From the NCBI GenBank assembly GCA_016882265.1, contig VGVB01000001.1, positions 62,001-126,000 on the forward strand: DNA of 64,000 bases, given 5' to 3'. The notes under the pieces are model-generated. The model saw nothing but the letters and a program-made list of their open reading frames with translations, did no database searches and was not told the origin of the DNA. How positions within the stretch are numbered: the first letter of the stretch is position 1; every line of letters begins with the position of its first letter. Both the position numbers and the translations under genes were made by a program. This DNA comes from Gammaproteobacteria bacterium (lineage in GTDB: Bacteria > Pseudomonadota > Gammaproteobacteria > Steroidobacterales > Steroidobacteraceae). Below, one piece after another: positions 43,518 through 53,748 of the stretch.

Positions 43518-44642
43518 ATGGACTACCGGCTGTCCGAGGAACAGCAGGCGCTCGCGGAACTGGCCGCGCGCCTGTTCGCCGACCACTGCGACGACGAGGC
43601 GCAGAAGCGACTGGCCGCGTCCGGCCAGCCGTACGATGCAGCGCTGTGGGCAGCGCTGGCCGATTCCGGGTTGCTCGAATTCGGTGCCGGGGCACTCGGG
43701 CCGCTGGAGATTGCGCTGCTGCTCGAGCAGCAGGGGCGCTGGCTCGCGCGCGTGCCGCTGCCCGGAACACTGGCCGCGGCCGCCGTGCTGGCGCGCGCTG
43801 GCATGGTCCGTCCCGAGCCCGCGGCGATCGCCACGTTCGCGTTGTCCGAGCCGGTGACGCTCGCGACCGCGGGACGGCCCGGCACGCGCGCCGTGCCGGA
43901 CGGCGCCGGCTGGCGCCTGACCGGAACCAAGAGCAACGTGCTGCATGGCATGGAAGCGGCGGAATGGCTGGTTTCGGTCATCGGCCCCAATGCGGTGCCG
44001 CTTCTGTTTCGCGTGCCGCGCGACACGCCGGGTGTCAGCGCGGCGCCGCAGCGCACGTTGAGTGCGATCGGCTTCGCCGAGCTGCGTCTCGAGGCGGCGA
44101 GGTTGCCGGACTCCGCACGGATTCCATCGGCGACCGCGCTCCGGGATGCGGAGGTCATCGCGCGCCTGGGTCTCGCCGCGCTGCTGCTCGGCGTGCTCGA
44201 CGGCGCGCTGCACCGGACTGTCGAATACGTGAGCCAGCGCCGCCAGTTCGGCCGCCCGATCGGCAGCTTCCAGTCGGTGCAGCATCGGCTGGCCGACCAG
44301 TACACCGACCTCGAGGCGCTGCGCGCGGCCGTGCAGCGCACCACCTGGTGCCTCGAGACCGGCCGCTGCGCAGTCGCCGCAGCCTCCGTCGCAGCCTGGT
44401 GGGCCGGACATGCGGCGCACCGCATCGGTCACGACAGCATGCATCTGCACGGCGGCGTCGGCGTCGACATCCAGTACCCGATCCACCGTTATCTGCTGTG
44501 GGCCAAGGACCTCGAATTCGCACTCGGCGGGCCGGCCGCGGAGCTCGCGCGCCTCGGCGATGCGATCGCCGCCGGGGCCGCGCCACGGCTCGCGGACTGG
44601 CGGCCCGAATACAGTCATCTGCCGGACTGGAGTACCGCATGA
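43518..44642 (+). CDS. chsE2: ChsE2-like acyl-CoA dehydrogenase (FadE29 type)
   Basis: A 374-residue acyl-CoA dehydrogenase starting MDYRLSEEQQALAELAARLF. The C-terminal half carries EYVSQRRQFGRPIGSFQSVQ and DSMHLHGGVGVDIQYPIHRY with LLWAKDLEFALGG, matching the FadE29/ChsE2 type. The middle region is weakly conserved, as usual for this subunit. GGAGG precedes the start. With the ChsE1-like protein it likely forms the heterotetrameric dehydrogenase of the side-chain pathway. The stop overlaps the start of ChsH1 (ATGA). Confidence 0.78.
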   Translation: MDYRLSEEQQALAELAARLFADHCDDEAQKRLAASGQPYDAALWAALADSGLLEFGAGALGPLEIALLLEQQGRWLARVPLPGTLAAAAVLARAGMVRPEPAAIATFALSEPVTLATAGRPGTRAVPDGAGWRLTGTKSNVLHGMEAAEWLVSVIGPNAVPLLFRVPRDTPGVSAAPQRTLSAIGFAELRLEAARLPDSARIPSATALRDAEVIARLGLAALLLGVLDGALHRTVEYVSQRRQFGRPIGSFQSVQHRLADQYTDLEALRAAVQRTTWCLETGRCAVAAASVAAWWAGHAAHRIGHDSMHLHGGVGVDIQYPIHRYLLWAKDLEFALGGPAAELARLGDAIAAGAAPRLADWRPEYSHLPDWSTA

Positions 44643-45067
44643 CCGGGACACCGCTCACCGCAACTGCCGGCGCGCGCCTGCCGCCGCTGCCGGTGCCGGT
44701 GACACCCTCGCTGATCGTCGCTTCTGCGATCGCGACCAGCGACTTCGAGCGCGTACACCACGACCACGCCTGGGTGCAGTCGCTCGGCATGCCGGACATC
44801 TACCTGACGATCCACGTGACCAACGGTTTCGTCGCGCGCTACGTCGGCGACTGGGCGGGCCCCGCGGCCCGGCTGCGCGCGGTGCGGCTGAAACTCGGTA
44901 CGCCGGCGTTCCCCGGCGACACGCTGACCTTCAGCGGCGAGGTGCTGCGCGTGACGGATGGTGATGGCGAGCGCCGTCTCGAGATCGACGTACGCGGCCG
45001 GACTGCGAACGGTGAGCACGTCGGCGCGGTGGTCGAGGTCAGCGTCCCGGTCGGAGCGCAGCCATGA
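44639..45067 (+). CDS. chsH1: ChsH1-like MaoC domain protein
   Basis: A 142-residue hot-dog protein: LIVASAIATSDFERVHHDHA WVQSLG and ARYVGDWAGPAARLRAVRLK with PAFPGDTLTFSGEVLRV. ChsH1 of Mycobacterium, the partner of the MaoC domain of ChsH2, has the same short single-domain architecture. The ATG is preferred over the long open frame upstream because that frame only runs antisense-like through neighbouring genes. It overlaps both neighbours by 4 nt. Confidence 0.82.
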   Translation: MTGTPLTATAGARLPPLPVPVTPSLIVASAIATSDFERVHHDHAWVQSLGMPDIYLTIHVTNGFVARYVGDWAGPAARLRAVRLKLGTPAFPGDTLTFSGEVLRVTDGDGERRLEIDVRGRTANGEHVGAVVEVSVPVGAQP

Positions 45068-46251
45068 GCCGTTTCGTGCTTGGCGGCGCTGCGGCGATCG
45101 CCGGCATCGGCGCCACGGAATTCTCGAAGCAGTCCGGCCGCAGCGAACTGCGCCTCGCCTGCGAAGCGATCACGGCTGCACTCGCCGATGCCGGGCTGCG
45201 CCCCGCCGAGGTCGACGGGCTGTGCACCTACAGCCTCGACCACAACATTGAGAGCGAGGTGTTCCGCAACATCGGCGGGCGCGAGCTGAAATTCTTCTCG
45301 CGCGTGCACTACGGCGGCGGTGCCGCCTGTGCGACCGTACTGCAGGCGGCACTCGCGGTGCAGGCCGGCCTCGCCGAGGTCGTGGTTGTGTACCGGGCGA
45401 TGAACGAGCGTTCCGAATACCGCTTCGGCTCGGGCCTGATGCCGGCGGCGCACGTGGTCACCGCCGAGCTGGTGCAGTTCGGCTGGTACATGCCCTACGG
45501 GCTGATGACGCCGGCGAGCTGGGTCGCAATGCTCGCACGCCGGTACATGCACGAGAGCGGTGCGACCAGCGCGGACTTCGGCCGCGTCGCGGTGACGATG
45601 CGCGAGCATGCGGCGCGCAACCCGGCCGCGTGGTTTCACGGCAAGCCGATCACGCTGGCTGAGCACCAGGCCTCGCGACCGATCTGTGAGCCACTGCGCC
45701 TGCTCGACTGCTGCCAGGAGAGCGACGGCGCGGTCGCACTGGTCGTGACCAGCACGGAGCGCGCGCGTGGTCTGCGCCAGCCGCCGGCGGTGATCGCAGC
45801 CGCCGCACAGGGCGCGGCCAGCGACCAGCAGCAGATGACCAGTTACTACCGCGCCGACATCGCGCGCCTGACCGAAGTCGAGCTGGTCGCGCGGCAGTTG
45901 TGGGCGCAGTCGGGGCTGGCGCCGGCCGACATGCAGACCGCGGTGATCTACGATCACTTCACGCCACTGGTGCTGATGCAGCTCGAGGCCTATGGCTTCT
46001 GCGACCGCGGCGCGGCCCCGCAGTTCGTGCGCGATGGGCAGATCGGCCTCGGCGGGCGCCTGCCGGTCAATACGCACGGCGGGCAGCTCGGCGAAGGTTA
46101 CATCCACGGACTGAACGGCGTGGCCGAGGGCGTGCGCCAGATCCGCGGGACCTCGTGCAATCCGGTCGCCGCGGTCGAGCACGTACTGGTCACGGCCGGC
46201 ACCGGTGTGCCGACCAGCGCGCTGATCCTCGGCCGGGGCACCCGCCGATGA
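45064..46251 (+). CDS. ltp2: Ltp2-like steroid side-chain aldolase (thiolase fold)
   Basis: A 395-residue thiolase-superfamily protein of the SCP2/Ltp type: AAIAGIGATEFSKQSGRSEL, GGAACATVLQAALAVQAGLA, YMPYGLMTPASWVAMLARRY, TSYYRADIARLTEVELVARQ, and the C-terminal PVNTHGGQLGEGYIHGLNGV. The C-terminal THGGQLGEGY block is typical of Ltp2-type aldolases, in contrast with GHPxGxTG in thiolases. Ltp2 cleaves the C17 side chain by a retro-aldol step that needs the DUF35 domain of ChsH2, encoded two genes upstream. The start overlaps the chsH1 stop. Confidence 0.83.
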   Translation: MSRFVLGGAAAIAGIGATEFSKQSGRSELRLACEAITAALADAGLRPAEVDGLCTYSLDHNIESEVFRNIGGRELKFFSRVHYGGGAACATVLQAALAVQAGLAEVVVVYRAMNERSEYRFGSGLMPAAHVVTAELVQFGWYMPYGLMTPASWVAMLARRYMHESGATSADFGRVAVTMREHAARNPAAWFHGKPITLAEHQASRPICEPLRLLDCCQESDGAVALVVTSTERARGLRQPPAVIAAAAQGAASDQQQMTSYYRADIARLTEVELVARQLWAQSGLAPADMQTAVIYDHFTPLVLMQLEAYGFCDRGAAPQFVRDGQIGLGGRLPVNTHGGQLGEGYIHGLNGVAEGVRQIRGTSCNPVAAVEHVLVTAGTGVPTSALILGRGTRR

Positions 46252-47489
46252 GCGCTGCAGCAGCGGCACTGGCCCGGCCCGGACTGCGTGGCAACGCGGC
46301 GATCGTCGGGCGCGCGCAGTACCGTCCCGAACGCTATGCAACCGCGCCGCGCATGTTCCACCTCGAACAGGTCGCGGACCTGGCTGGCCTCGCGCTGCGC
46401 GACGCCGGGCTCGAGCTGCAGGATCTCGATGGCCTGTGCATCGGCGGCGCGTATTTCCACGAGGCCGCGGCCTTCGTCCCGGCGATGGTCGCGGAGTATC
46501 TCGGCGTCGGGCTGCACTTCGCCGAGGTCGTGGATCTGGGCGGCGCTGGCGCGGTCGGCATGGTCTGGCGCGCGGCCGCGGCGATCGAGCTCGGCCTGTG
46601 CCAGGCGGTGCTGTGCGTGCAGCCGGCACGGCTCGCGCCGCTCGCACCGGGCGAGGACCCGCAGGCGATGGCCAGGGCCATGCGCTACGGCGGGCACAGC
46701 ACCGCGTTCGGCGCGCCGGAGGCCGAGTTCGACATCCCCTACGGTCATATCGGCCAGAACACCGGCTATGGGCTGATTGCGCAGCGCTACGGCGCGCTGT
46801 ATGGCTACGATCCGCGGGCCGCGGCCAAAGTCGTCGTCGACCAGCGCAGTAGTGCGCTCGCCAATCCGGAGGCGATCTTCCACGGCCAGCCGCTCACTAT
46901 CGAGGAAGTGCTGGCGAGCCGCGTAGTCGCCGATCCCCTGCATCTGCTCGAGATCGTAATGCCGGTTGCCGGCGGCGCGGCGGTGATCGTGGCGGCGCCC
47001 GAACTGGCGCGGCGCTGTCATCACCGGCCGGTGTTCGTCACCGGCTGCGGCGAGCAGCTCGCGCACAAGTCACCGAGCTATGCGCCGGAGATGACCACGA
47101 CGCCGATCGGCCCGGCTTCCGCGCGCGCGTTCGCGATGGCCGGCTGCACACCAGGCGACGTGCACCTGGCGGCGATCTACGACTGCTACAGCATCACCGT
47201 GCTGCTGACGCTCGAGGACGCCGGCTTCTGCGGCCGCGGCGAGGCGCTGCGCTTCGTGCGCGAGCACGACCTGACGTTTCGCGGCGACTTCCCGCTGAAC
47301 ACGCACGGCGGGCAGTTGTCCTTCGGCCAGGCCGGCGCCGCGGGCGGGTTCTCGCAGGTGATCGAGGCCGCCGACCAGATCGCGGGCCGCGCCGGCGAGC
47401 GCCAGCTCGCGCGCTGCGATCTGGCCTACGTTTCCGGCACCGGCGGCGTGATGAGCGAACAGGGCGCACTGCTGCTGCGCGGAGGCTGA
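46248..47489 (+). CDS. Second Ltp-type thiolase/aldolase-fold protein
   Basis: A 413-residue relative of the Ltp family: NAAIVGRAQYRPERYATAPR, AAFVPAMVAEYLGVGLHFAE, PYGHIGQNTGYGLIAQRYGA, HKSPSYAPEMTTTPIGPASA, DVHLAAIYDCYSITVLLTLE and PLNTHGGQLSFGQAGAAGGF. The C-terminal THGGQLSFGQ block is as in Ltp2-like aldolases, and thiolase residues Cys/His are not kept. Start overlaps the ltp2 stop by 4 nt. A separate DUF35 gene follows at once, so it is probably a second aldolase with its own DUF35 partner. Ltp3 and Ltp4, used for C24-branched sterol side chains, are possible parallels. Confidence 0.8.
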   Translation: MSAAAAALARPGLRGNAAIVGRAQYRPERYATAPRMFHLEQVADLAGLALRDAGLELQDLDGLCIGGAYFHEAAAFVPAMVAEYLGVGLHFAEVVDLGGAGAVGMVWRAAAAIELGLCQAVLCVQPARLAPLAPGEDPQAMARAMRYGGHSTAFGAPEAEFDIPYGHIGQNTGYGLIAQRYGALYGYDPRAAAKVVVDQRSSALANPEAIFHGQPLTIEEVLASRVVADPLHLLEIVMPVAGGAAVIVAAPELARRCHHRPVFVTGCGEQLAHKSPSYAPEMTTTPIGPASARAFAMAGCTPGDVHLAAIYDCYSITVLLTLEDAGFCGRGEALRFVREHDLTFRGDFPLNTHGGQLSFGQAGAAGGFSQVIEAADQIAGRAGERQLARCDLAYVSGTGGVMSEQGALLLRGG

Positions 47490-47493
47490 CTTG

Positions 47494-48421
<928 letters not shown>

Positions 48422-49099
48422 ATGACAACGAAGTTCGTGGCAGCAGTTTTCGGTGGAATCAGCCTGTTCCTTGGCGTGGCCGCGCACGCAACACCGATCC
48501 TTTCGGGACCGGGGGCGGGAAGCTGTACCCTGGGTCCTGGGTCGGGAGCGGCGGGGGCCTGTACCCTCCAGGCCATCACTCCGCACAGCGCCTGGCAGAC
48601 CAATAACCCGGAGGGCCGGGGTGCAGTGTGGGTGTCCTACGCCAATACCGGCGTGACTGGCGACACGCTCGCCCCGCAGCGGGGGAGCGCTTCGAACCAG
48701 GACGGACAGCAGGCGATCATGACGGTCACCGAGGCATTCAGCTTCGGCGCCGGCGGTGGCTACCTGGACTTCAGCGTCTGGGCGGACGACACCATCGACC
48801 TGATCATCAACGGGTCGAGCGTCTACGCAGCCAATTTCACCGACGCCACCTGCGCGAATGGCCCGATCGGCTGCCAGCCCGACGAGGGTTATCACCTCAG
48901 CGGCATGTTCTTTGGTCCTGGCACGCACACGATCGCGATGGTCGTCTATCAGTACGGGACCGGCACGACGCCGAGCTCCAACCCGTTCGGTCTTCTGTAC
49001 ACCGGTGAGTCGCGCAGTGTGCCGGAGCCGGCGTCGCTGGCGCTGCTCGGCCTGGGGCTGGCTGGCATCGGTCTGGCGAGACGGCGTCGCAGGACCTGA
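48422..49099 (+). CDS. PEP-CTERM sorting domain protein 1
   Basis: A 225-residue exported protein: signal peptide KFVAAVFGGISLFLGVAAHA, a beta-rich extracellular region (LDFSVWADDTIDLIINGSSV), and a C-terminal PEP-CTERM tag VPEPASLALLGLGLAGIGLA then RRRRRT. The tag is cut by an exosortase and places the protein at the cell surface or in the exopolysaccharide matrix. No exosortase is encoded in the window. ATG 48422 has GGAAG upstream; an earlier in-frame ATG (48404) is less likely. Confidence 0.87.
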   Translation: MTTKFVAAVFGGISLFLGVAAHATPILSGPGAGSCTLGPGSGAAGACTLQAITPHSAWQTNNPEGRGAVWVSYANTGVTGDTLAPQRGSASNQDGQQAIMTVTEAFSFGAGGGYLDFSVWADDTIDLIINGSSVYAANFTDATCANGPIGCQPDEGYHLSGMFFGPGTHTIAMVVYQYGTGTTPSSNPFGLLYTGESRSVPEPASLALLGLGLAGIGLARRRRRT

Positions 49100-49122
49100 G
49101 CAGGTCGTTCGGCACCCTGCGA

Positions 49123-49572
49123 TTACTGTAGATACGCCTGCACCCATACGGTTCGGGTTGCAGCGCGATCCAGATCGGCACCGAGCGGATGTCGTTCGGC
49201 ATCCATCCGGATGTCGTAGTACGGCGCGTCCTGTGGGAAGTGAACCAGGAACTCGGCGAGCGCGGCGCGTACCCGTTCGGGAGCGTCGGTGATGGCCTCG
49301 GCCCGATATGCGTGCTCGCTACCCTGCAGGCGCAGCCGGACCGGCGCTCCGTTGCCGAGGTTTCTCCACCACTGATTCTCGACGGACGTGAAGGCCCAGA
49401 TCGCATCCCCGCTCCGCAGGTACCGGACCGGTGTCGTGTAGACCCGGCCGCTGCTGCGGCCCGTGAAGGTGATCAGCATCAGGCTGTGACTCCAGAACCG
49501 GTGCAGCGGTGACCGCAGCAGCAGCCGGACGGTCGGGTTGATGATGACGAAGAAGAGATCAGGGATGCGCAT
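49123..49572 (-). CDS. Nitroreductase/quinone reductase family (F420-type, DDN-like) protein
   Basis: A 149-residue protein of the deazaflavin-dependent nitroreductase family (PF04075). It starts with a hydrophobic helix (LFFVIINPTVRLLLRSPLHR), then MLITFTGRSSGRVYTTPVRY, the characteristic TGRxSG-xxxPV segment, and a C-terminal TVWVQAYLQ. In Actinobacteria these use F420H2; in Proteobacteria they are less studied. The genes around it are a PEP-CTERM protein and DUF2889, so its role is not evident. An LLM-type oxidoreductase at 56991 also belongs to a family that often uses F420. Confidence 0.75.
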   Translation of the reverse strand: MRIPDLFFVIINPTVRLLLRSPLHRFWSHSLMLITFTGRSSGRVYTTPVRYLRSGDAIWAFTSVENQWWRNLGNGAPVRLRLQGSEHAYRAEAITDAPERVRAALAEFLVHFPQDAPYYDIRMDAERHPLGADLDRAATRTVWVQAYLQ

Positions 49573-49602
49573 GTGCGGCGGAACTCCTTGTGCCGGCCGG
49601 TA

Positions 49603-50352
49603 CTACTCGAAGTCGGCCAGCAGCGGCACGTCCGGCGCGGTCGTGTCGCGCGGGCTGTCCGGAAAGTAGATGCCGTCCTGCACGCGCACCGGCTGGTAGC
49701 TGAAGCAGGCGCCGAGCAGCTCGGGGTAATCGGCAGCGCGCAGGCTGCGCGGCGTGACGGTCTCCCAGTGCCCGGCGCCGCTGACGAAGATGCCGTTGTG
49801 CAGCACCATCGCGGCCTCGAAGGCCTCCGCGTCGAAGTACGCGGCGGCCCAGCGCGAGAAGCCCTGCAGTACCGGCCGGCCGGCCAGCTCAGCCGGCGCC
49901 AGGATCCCGCCGCCCTCGATCTGCCAGTGATGAACGATGGCACCGTCGCGGTGCAGGCTGGCCCACACCGGCGCGGAGCGGTCGCAGGGGACGGCGACGT
50001 CGTACTGCCGCGTGCCGCTGCGGCTGGCGTGCGCGAGCGCGAGCAGCGCGAGGTGATAGAGATGCGTGCAGTTCAGGCGCGGATCGAGCGCGTCGAGGCG
50101 CTTCGCCGGATAGGACGCGAGCGGCAGGCCGATGAGCGCGCGCAGCGGCTCGGTGGCGCCGGCGCAGGTCGTCAGCGGAATGCGGGTGAAACGCGGTTCG
50201 ATGCGGGTTACGCGCGCACCGTCATGGTGGAGCACGAGGCGCATCGCGTGTGCGGTGTCCTCGAGCGCCGCGCGCACGGTGCCCGGCGCGGCGATCAGCC
50301 GGATGCGGCGCCGGTATACGCCGGTGGCGTGCGGGTCGTAGGCGCCGCTCAT
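49603..50352 (-). CDS. DUF2889 family protein
   Basis: A 249-residue protein beginning MSGAYDPHATGVYRRRIRLI and continuing AALEDTAHAMRLVLHHDGAR and ITRIPLTTC. The HATG-Y-RRRI start and EDT-HAMRL block are typical of DUF2889. Homologues occur in steroid and aromatic degradation clusters without assigned activity. The start overlaps the stop of the flavoprotein gene upstream by 4 nt, which places both in one minus-strand unit with the FadD3-like ligase. No function is claimed. Confidence 0.78.
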   Translation of the reverse strand: MSGAYDPHATGVYRRRIRLIAAPGTVRAALEDTAHAMRLVLHHDGARVTRIEPRFTRIPLTTCAGATEPLRALIGLPLASYPAKRLDALDPRLNCTHLYHLALLALAHASRSGTRQYDVAVPCDRSAPVWASLHRDGAIVHHWQIEGGGILAPAELAGRPVLQGFSRWAAAYFDAEAFEAAMVLHNGIFVSGAGHWETVTPRSLRAADYPELLGACFSYQPVRVQDGIYFPDSPRDTTAPDVPLLADFE

Positions 50353-52100
50353 GGCGGTGGCGCCCAGGTCCGGCCGGTTGCCGCATGCAGAGCGGCGCGC
50401 CGGCCGGAGAACACACCGTCGGCGATCGACAGGCCGGACACATAGAGGTGTGAGCTGACGCCGACGGCCGTGCGGCCGGCCGCGTACAGACCGGGAATCG
50501 GTGCGCCGGATTGGCTGCACACCAGACCGCTGTCCTCGTCCACGAGCAGGCCGCCGAGCGTCAGCGTCGGGCAGGGAAAGAACTTCGCCGCGATGCCGAC
50601 GTCGATGGCGATGAACGGCGGCGTCGTGATGCCGGCGCAGTCCTCCGGGTCTTTGCCGAGCGGGTCGCGGATCTCGCCGCGAGCGGCGCGGTTGTAGCTC
50701 GCGACCGAGCGCACCAGCCCTTCCGGTTCGATGCCGACTTTCGCGGCCAGCTCGCGCAGCGTGCGCGCGCGGTGCCGGCCGAGCAGCATGTTCAGGCGCG
50801 CAAGCTGGCGCTGGAACGGCAGCGTCAGGCCCGGCGCGATCTGCGTGCGGGCCTCGCGCAGGAGGCGCGCGTCGAGGATCAGCCAGCCCGCGCCGCCGTG
50901 CTGTTCGACCAGTTCGATGCCGAGTGTCGCTCCGTACACCGTCTCGTTGCAGACGCGCTCGCCGCGGCGATTGACGACGATGCCGCGCGCCCAGGCGAGC
51001 GGCGGATTGATGAAACGCCACGCGGTCATCCGCTGCATGCGGCCGGTGGCACCGCCGGCGCTCTGGCCGAGACGGATGCCGCTGCCGTCGTCGCCGGAGG
51101 TGCCGAGCGGAAAGCCGGCGCGGTAGGCCGGCGCGTAGTGCGCGACCATCGGCCGGTTGCAGACAAAACCGCCGGCGGCGAGACAGACGCCGCGCTCGGC
51201 GCGGATGAACCGGGCCACCCGCGCCTCGCGCTCGAGTCTTTCGGCCTCGCGGAGATGGCGGCGTGCGAGCCGGCGCAGCAGCCGCGAGCCGGGCACGATC
51301 GGCGGCAGCAAGGTCTGCAGGCGCGCGCCGGCCTCCAGGTGCTGCGTGAAGGACGCGCGCTGCGGCCCCTCCGGCAGCTCCAGCACCCTGGCGCCGAGCA
51401 CGCGCCCGTCGCGATCCTGCACGAGCTGGCGCGCCTCGGTGAACGGCAGCCAGCGCACACCCTGCGCCCGGCACCAGTCGTGCAGCGGCCAGATGAGCGA
51501 ACCGCCGAGGCTGACTGCGGCTTCCATCTGCTGGCGGGTCAGCCGCCCCGCGCCGCGGTGACCGCGCGCGGCCGGCCGCGCCTGCGCAGCATAGCTGCCG
51601 ACCAGCGAGTTGTCGGGGTGGTAGAGGAAGTAGTCGACTGGCGGATAGGAGGTCTTGCCCGGGTACAGCGTGGCGCGGAACTTGACGCCCTTGCCGATCA
51701 GCCAGTCGATCGTGTGGCGGCTCTGTTCGCAGAAGCGGCGCAAGGTGCGGTCGCTGACGCAGCCCTGGGTCTCGAGTCGCAGGTAACGGAACATGTCTTC
51801 GGGCGAGTCGGCGACGCCCGCGGCGCGCTGGAGGCTGGTGCCGCCACCGGCGTAGATCACGCCGCCGCTCGCGACCGTGGTGCCGCCGCCGGCGAACCGG
51901 TCGATCAGCGTGACGGCGAGGCCGTGTTCGCAGGCCTCGGCCGCGGCGCTCGAGCCGGCTGCGCCCGAGCCGACCACGAGGAAGTCCGTGGTCGCGTCCC
52001 ACGCGATCTCGTCTGCGGTGGCGACGCGCCGGCAGGGCTCGACCTGCGACAGCCACGGCCCGGCCTGCGCGGCTGGCGCGGGATGCTCCGGGGCCGGCAT
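50349..52100 (-). CDS. FAD-dependent oxidoreductase, KstD/fumarate reductase family
   Basis: A 583-residue flavoprotein: dinucleotide motif FLVVGSGAAGSSAAAEACEH, FAGGGTTVASGGVIYAGGGT, RLRLETQGCVSDR-like RYLRLETQGCVSDRTLRRF, VCLAAGGFVCNRPM and the C-terminal PCPTLTLGGLLVDEDSGLVC then GLYAAGRTAVGVSSHLYVSG. This is the 3-ketosteroid dehydrogenase/fumarate reductase/aspartate oxidase superfamily. Its neighbours (FadD3-like ligase, SDR, MaoC, BaiE-like dehydratase) favour a steroid dehydrogenase such as 3-ketosteroid delta-dehydrogenation, but the catalytic residues of KstD cannot be confirmed from the sequence alone. Confidence 0.72.
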   Translation of the reverse strand: MPAPEHPAPAAQAGPWLSQVEPCRRVATADEIAWDATTDFLVVGSGAAGSSAAAEACEHGLAVTLIDRFAGGGTTVASGGVIYAGGGTSLQRAAGVADSPEDMFRYLRLETQGCVSDRTLRRFCEQSRHTIDWLIGKGVKFRATLYPGKTSYPPVDYFLYHPDNSLVGSYAAQARPAARGHRGAGRLTRQQMEAAVSLGGSLIWPLHDWCRAQGVRWLPFTEARQLVQDRDGRVLGARVLELPEGPQRASFTQHLEAGARLQTLLPPIVPGSRLLRRLARRHLREAERLEREARVARFIRAERGVCLAAGGFVCNRPMVAHYAPAYRAGFPLGTSGDDGSGIRLGQSAGGATGRMQRMTAWRFINPPLAWARGIVVNRRGERVCNETVYGATLGIELVEQHGGAGWLILDARLLREARTQIAPGLTLPFQRQLARLNMLLGRHRARTLRELAAKVGIEPEGLVRSVASYNRAARGEIRDPLGKDPEDCAGITTPPFIAIDVGIAAKFFPCPTLTLGGLLVDEDSGLVCSQSGAPIPGLYAAGRTAVGVSSHLYVSGLSIADGVFSGRRAALHAATGRTWAPPP

Positions 52101-53647
52101 CAGGACGCGCCGCGCAGCGCGAAGCGCTGGACCTTGCCGGAGGCGGTCATCGGCAGCGCGGCGACGAAGTGAATGCGCCGCGGCACCTTGTAGTTCGCCA
52201 TGTTGTCGCGGCACCAGGCGATCAGTGGCGCCTCGGCGGTGGCAGCGCCGGGGCGCAGCACGACCCAGGCATGGGCCACTTCACCAAGACGCTCGTCGGG
52301 CACGCCGATCACCGCGGCCTGAGCGATGTCCGGATGCGCGCACAGCAGGTTCTCGATCTCCGCCGGGTAGCAGTTGAAACCGCCGACGATGAACAGGTCC
52401 TTCTTGCGGTCGGTGATGCGCAGGTAGCCGGCCTCGTCCATCACGCCGATGTCGCCGGTGCGCAGCCAGCCATTCGCGTCGATGGTCGCGCGCGTCGCGT
52501 CCGCGTCCGCGTAGTAGCCCTGCATCACGTTGTAGCCGCGCACGAGGATCTCGCCCTCGCTGCCGCGCGGCACCTCGATCCCGGCGTCGTCGACGATCCG
52601 CACTTCGGTGTCCGGCAGCGGCGCGCCGCAGGTCCGGGCGATGCGCTCCGGGCTGTCGCCGGGCCGGCACACGCTGACCACGCCGGTGGCTTCGGTCAGG
52701 CCGTAGGCGGTGACCACGGTGCCGAAACCCAGCTCCGTGCGCATGCGCTCGACCAGCGTCACCGGCACGCTGGCCGCGCCGGTGACGGCGAGCCGCAGCG
52801 AGGACACAGCGGCCGGATTCTTCTCGTGACTCACGAGCAGTGACTGGAACAGCGTCGGCGGTCCGGGCAGCACGGAAATGCGGTCGGCGACGATGCGCCG
52901 CATCACGACGTCGGCATCGAACAGCGCGAGCGGCAGGATCGTCGCGCCGCGCAGCAGGCAGGCGAGCCAGCCGGCCTTGTAGCCAAAGGTATGGAAGAAC
53001 GGGTTGACGACGAGGTAGCGGTCGCCCGCCGTCAGCCCGACGATGTCGGACCAGGCCTCGAACACGCGGATGTTCTGCGCGTGCGAGCTGAGCACGCCCT
53101 TCGGCTCGCCGGTCGTGCCCGACGTGAAGAGGATGTCGGCGATGTCGCTGCCGGCGACCCGCTGCCAGCGCTCGTCGACGGTGCCCGAGCTGACGCCGGC
53201 GCCGGCCGCGAGGAAGGCATTCCAGTCCGCATCGTCGGTCGCGATGCGGCATTCGAGAGCCGGGAGTTCCAGCCCGTCGAGCAGATCGGCGTAGCGGACG
53301 CCGAGGAACTCACTGGCGTGCAGCAGCAGCCGCGCGCCGCTGCGCCGCAGGATGAAGCCGGTTTCGCGGCCCTTCAGTCGCGTGCTGAGCGGCACGAGAA
53401 TGCCGCCGGCGGCCTGCGCGCCGATGGCGGCGACGATCCAGCGTGCCGTGTTCGGTTCCTGGATCGCGACGCGCTCGCCGGGTGCGAGTCCCGCGGCGAT
53501 GAACGCCGCACAGGCGCGCCGCGCCTCGCGCTCGAGCTCGGCGAAGGTCCAGCGCAGGGCGCTGTCCTCGAGTGCGGGCGCGTCGTGCCAGCGGCGCGCG
53601 GCCGCGGTCACCGCGGCCGGGATCGTCGTCGGGCTGGTCTCAGGCAT
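52100..53647 (-). CDS. fadD3: FadD3-like HIP-CoA ligase (acyl-CoA synthetase)
   Basis: A 515-residue adenylate-forming ligase. Motifs: DILFTSGTTGEPKGVLSSHA, AYGLTEATGVVSV, LRTGDIGVMDEAGYL, DRKKDLFIVGGFNCYPAEIE and MTASGKVQRFALRG with the catalytic lysine. The VGGFNCYPAEIE block is typical of the FadD3 group, which activates the HIP propionate chain to start ring C/D degradation. The downstream HIP genes are present at 18584-32321, so this ligase would supply their substrate. The frame upstream is open to 53716; ATG 53647 (MPETSPTT) is used. Confidence 0.72.
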   Translation of the reverse strand: MPETSPTTIPAAVTAAARRWHDAPALEDSALRWTFAELEREARRACAAFIAAGLAPGERVAIQEPNTARWIVAAIGAQAAGGILVPLSTRLKGRETGFILRRSGARLLLHASEFLGVRYADLLDGLELPALECRIATDDADWNAFLAAGAGVSSGTVDERWQRVAGSDIADILFTSGTTGEPKGVLSSHAQNIRVFEAWSDIVGLTAGDRYLVVNPFFHTFGYKAGWLACLLRGATILPLALFDADVVMRRIVADRISVLPGPPTLFQSLLVSHEKNPAAVSSLRLAVTGAASVPVTLVERMRTELGFGTVVTAYGLTEATGVVSVCRPGDSPERIARTCGAPLPDTEVRIVDDAGIEVPRGSEGEILVRGYNVMQGYYADADATRATIDANGWLRTGDIGVMDEAGYLRITDRKKDLFIVGGFNCYPAEIENLLCAHPDIAQAAVIGVPDERLGEVAHAWVVLRPGAATAEAPLIAWCRDNMANYKVPRRIHFVAALPMTASGKVQRFALRGAS

Positions 53648-53748
53648 CGGGCGTTCGGGCTCGGCTGGATCGCGGTCGGGCTGCGCGACTTGTTCAGCCG
53701 GCGCATGTAGAATCAACAGATACGTAGAACCGTAGCAAATATTTACGC
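53648..53748. promoter_or_regulatory. Divergent promoter region between fadD3-like and SDR genes
   Basis: A 101-bp spacer, AT-rich toward the right. It contains two CGTAG copies and an ATATTTACGCAT segment that runs into the SDR ATG at 53749. No ribosome-binding site is seen before that ATG. Confidence 0.4.
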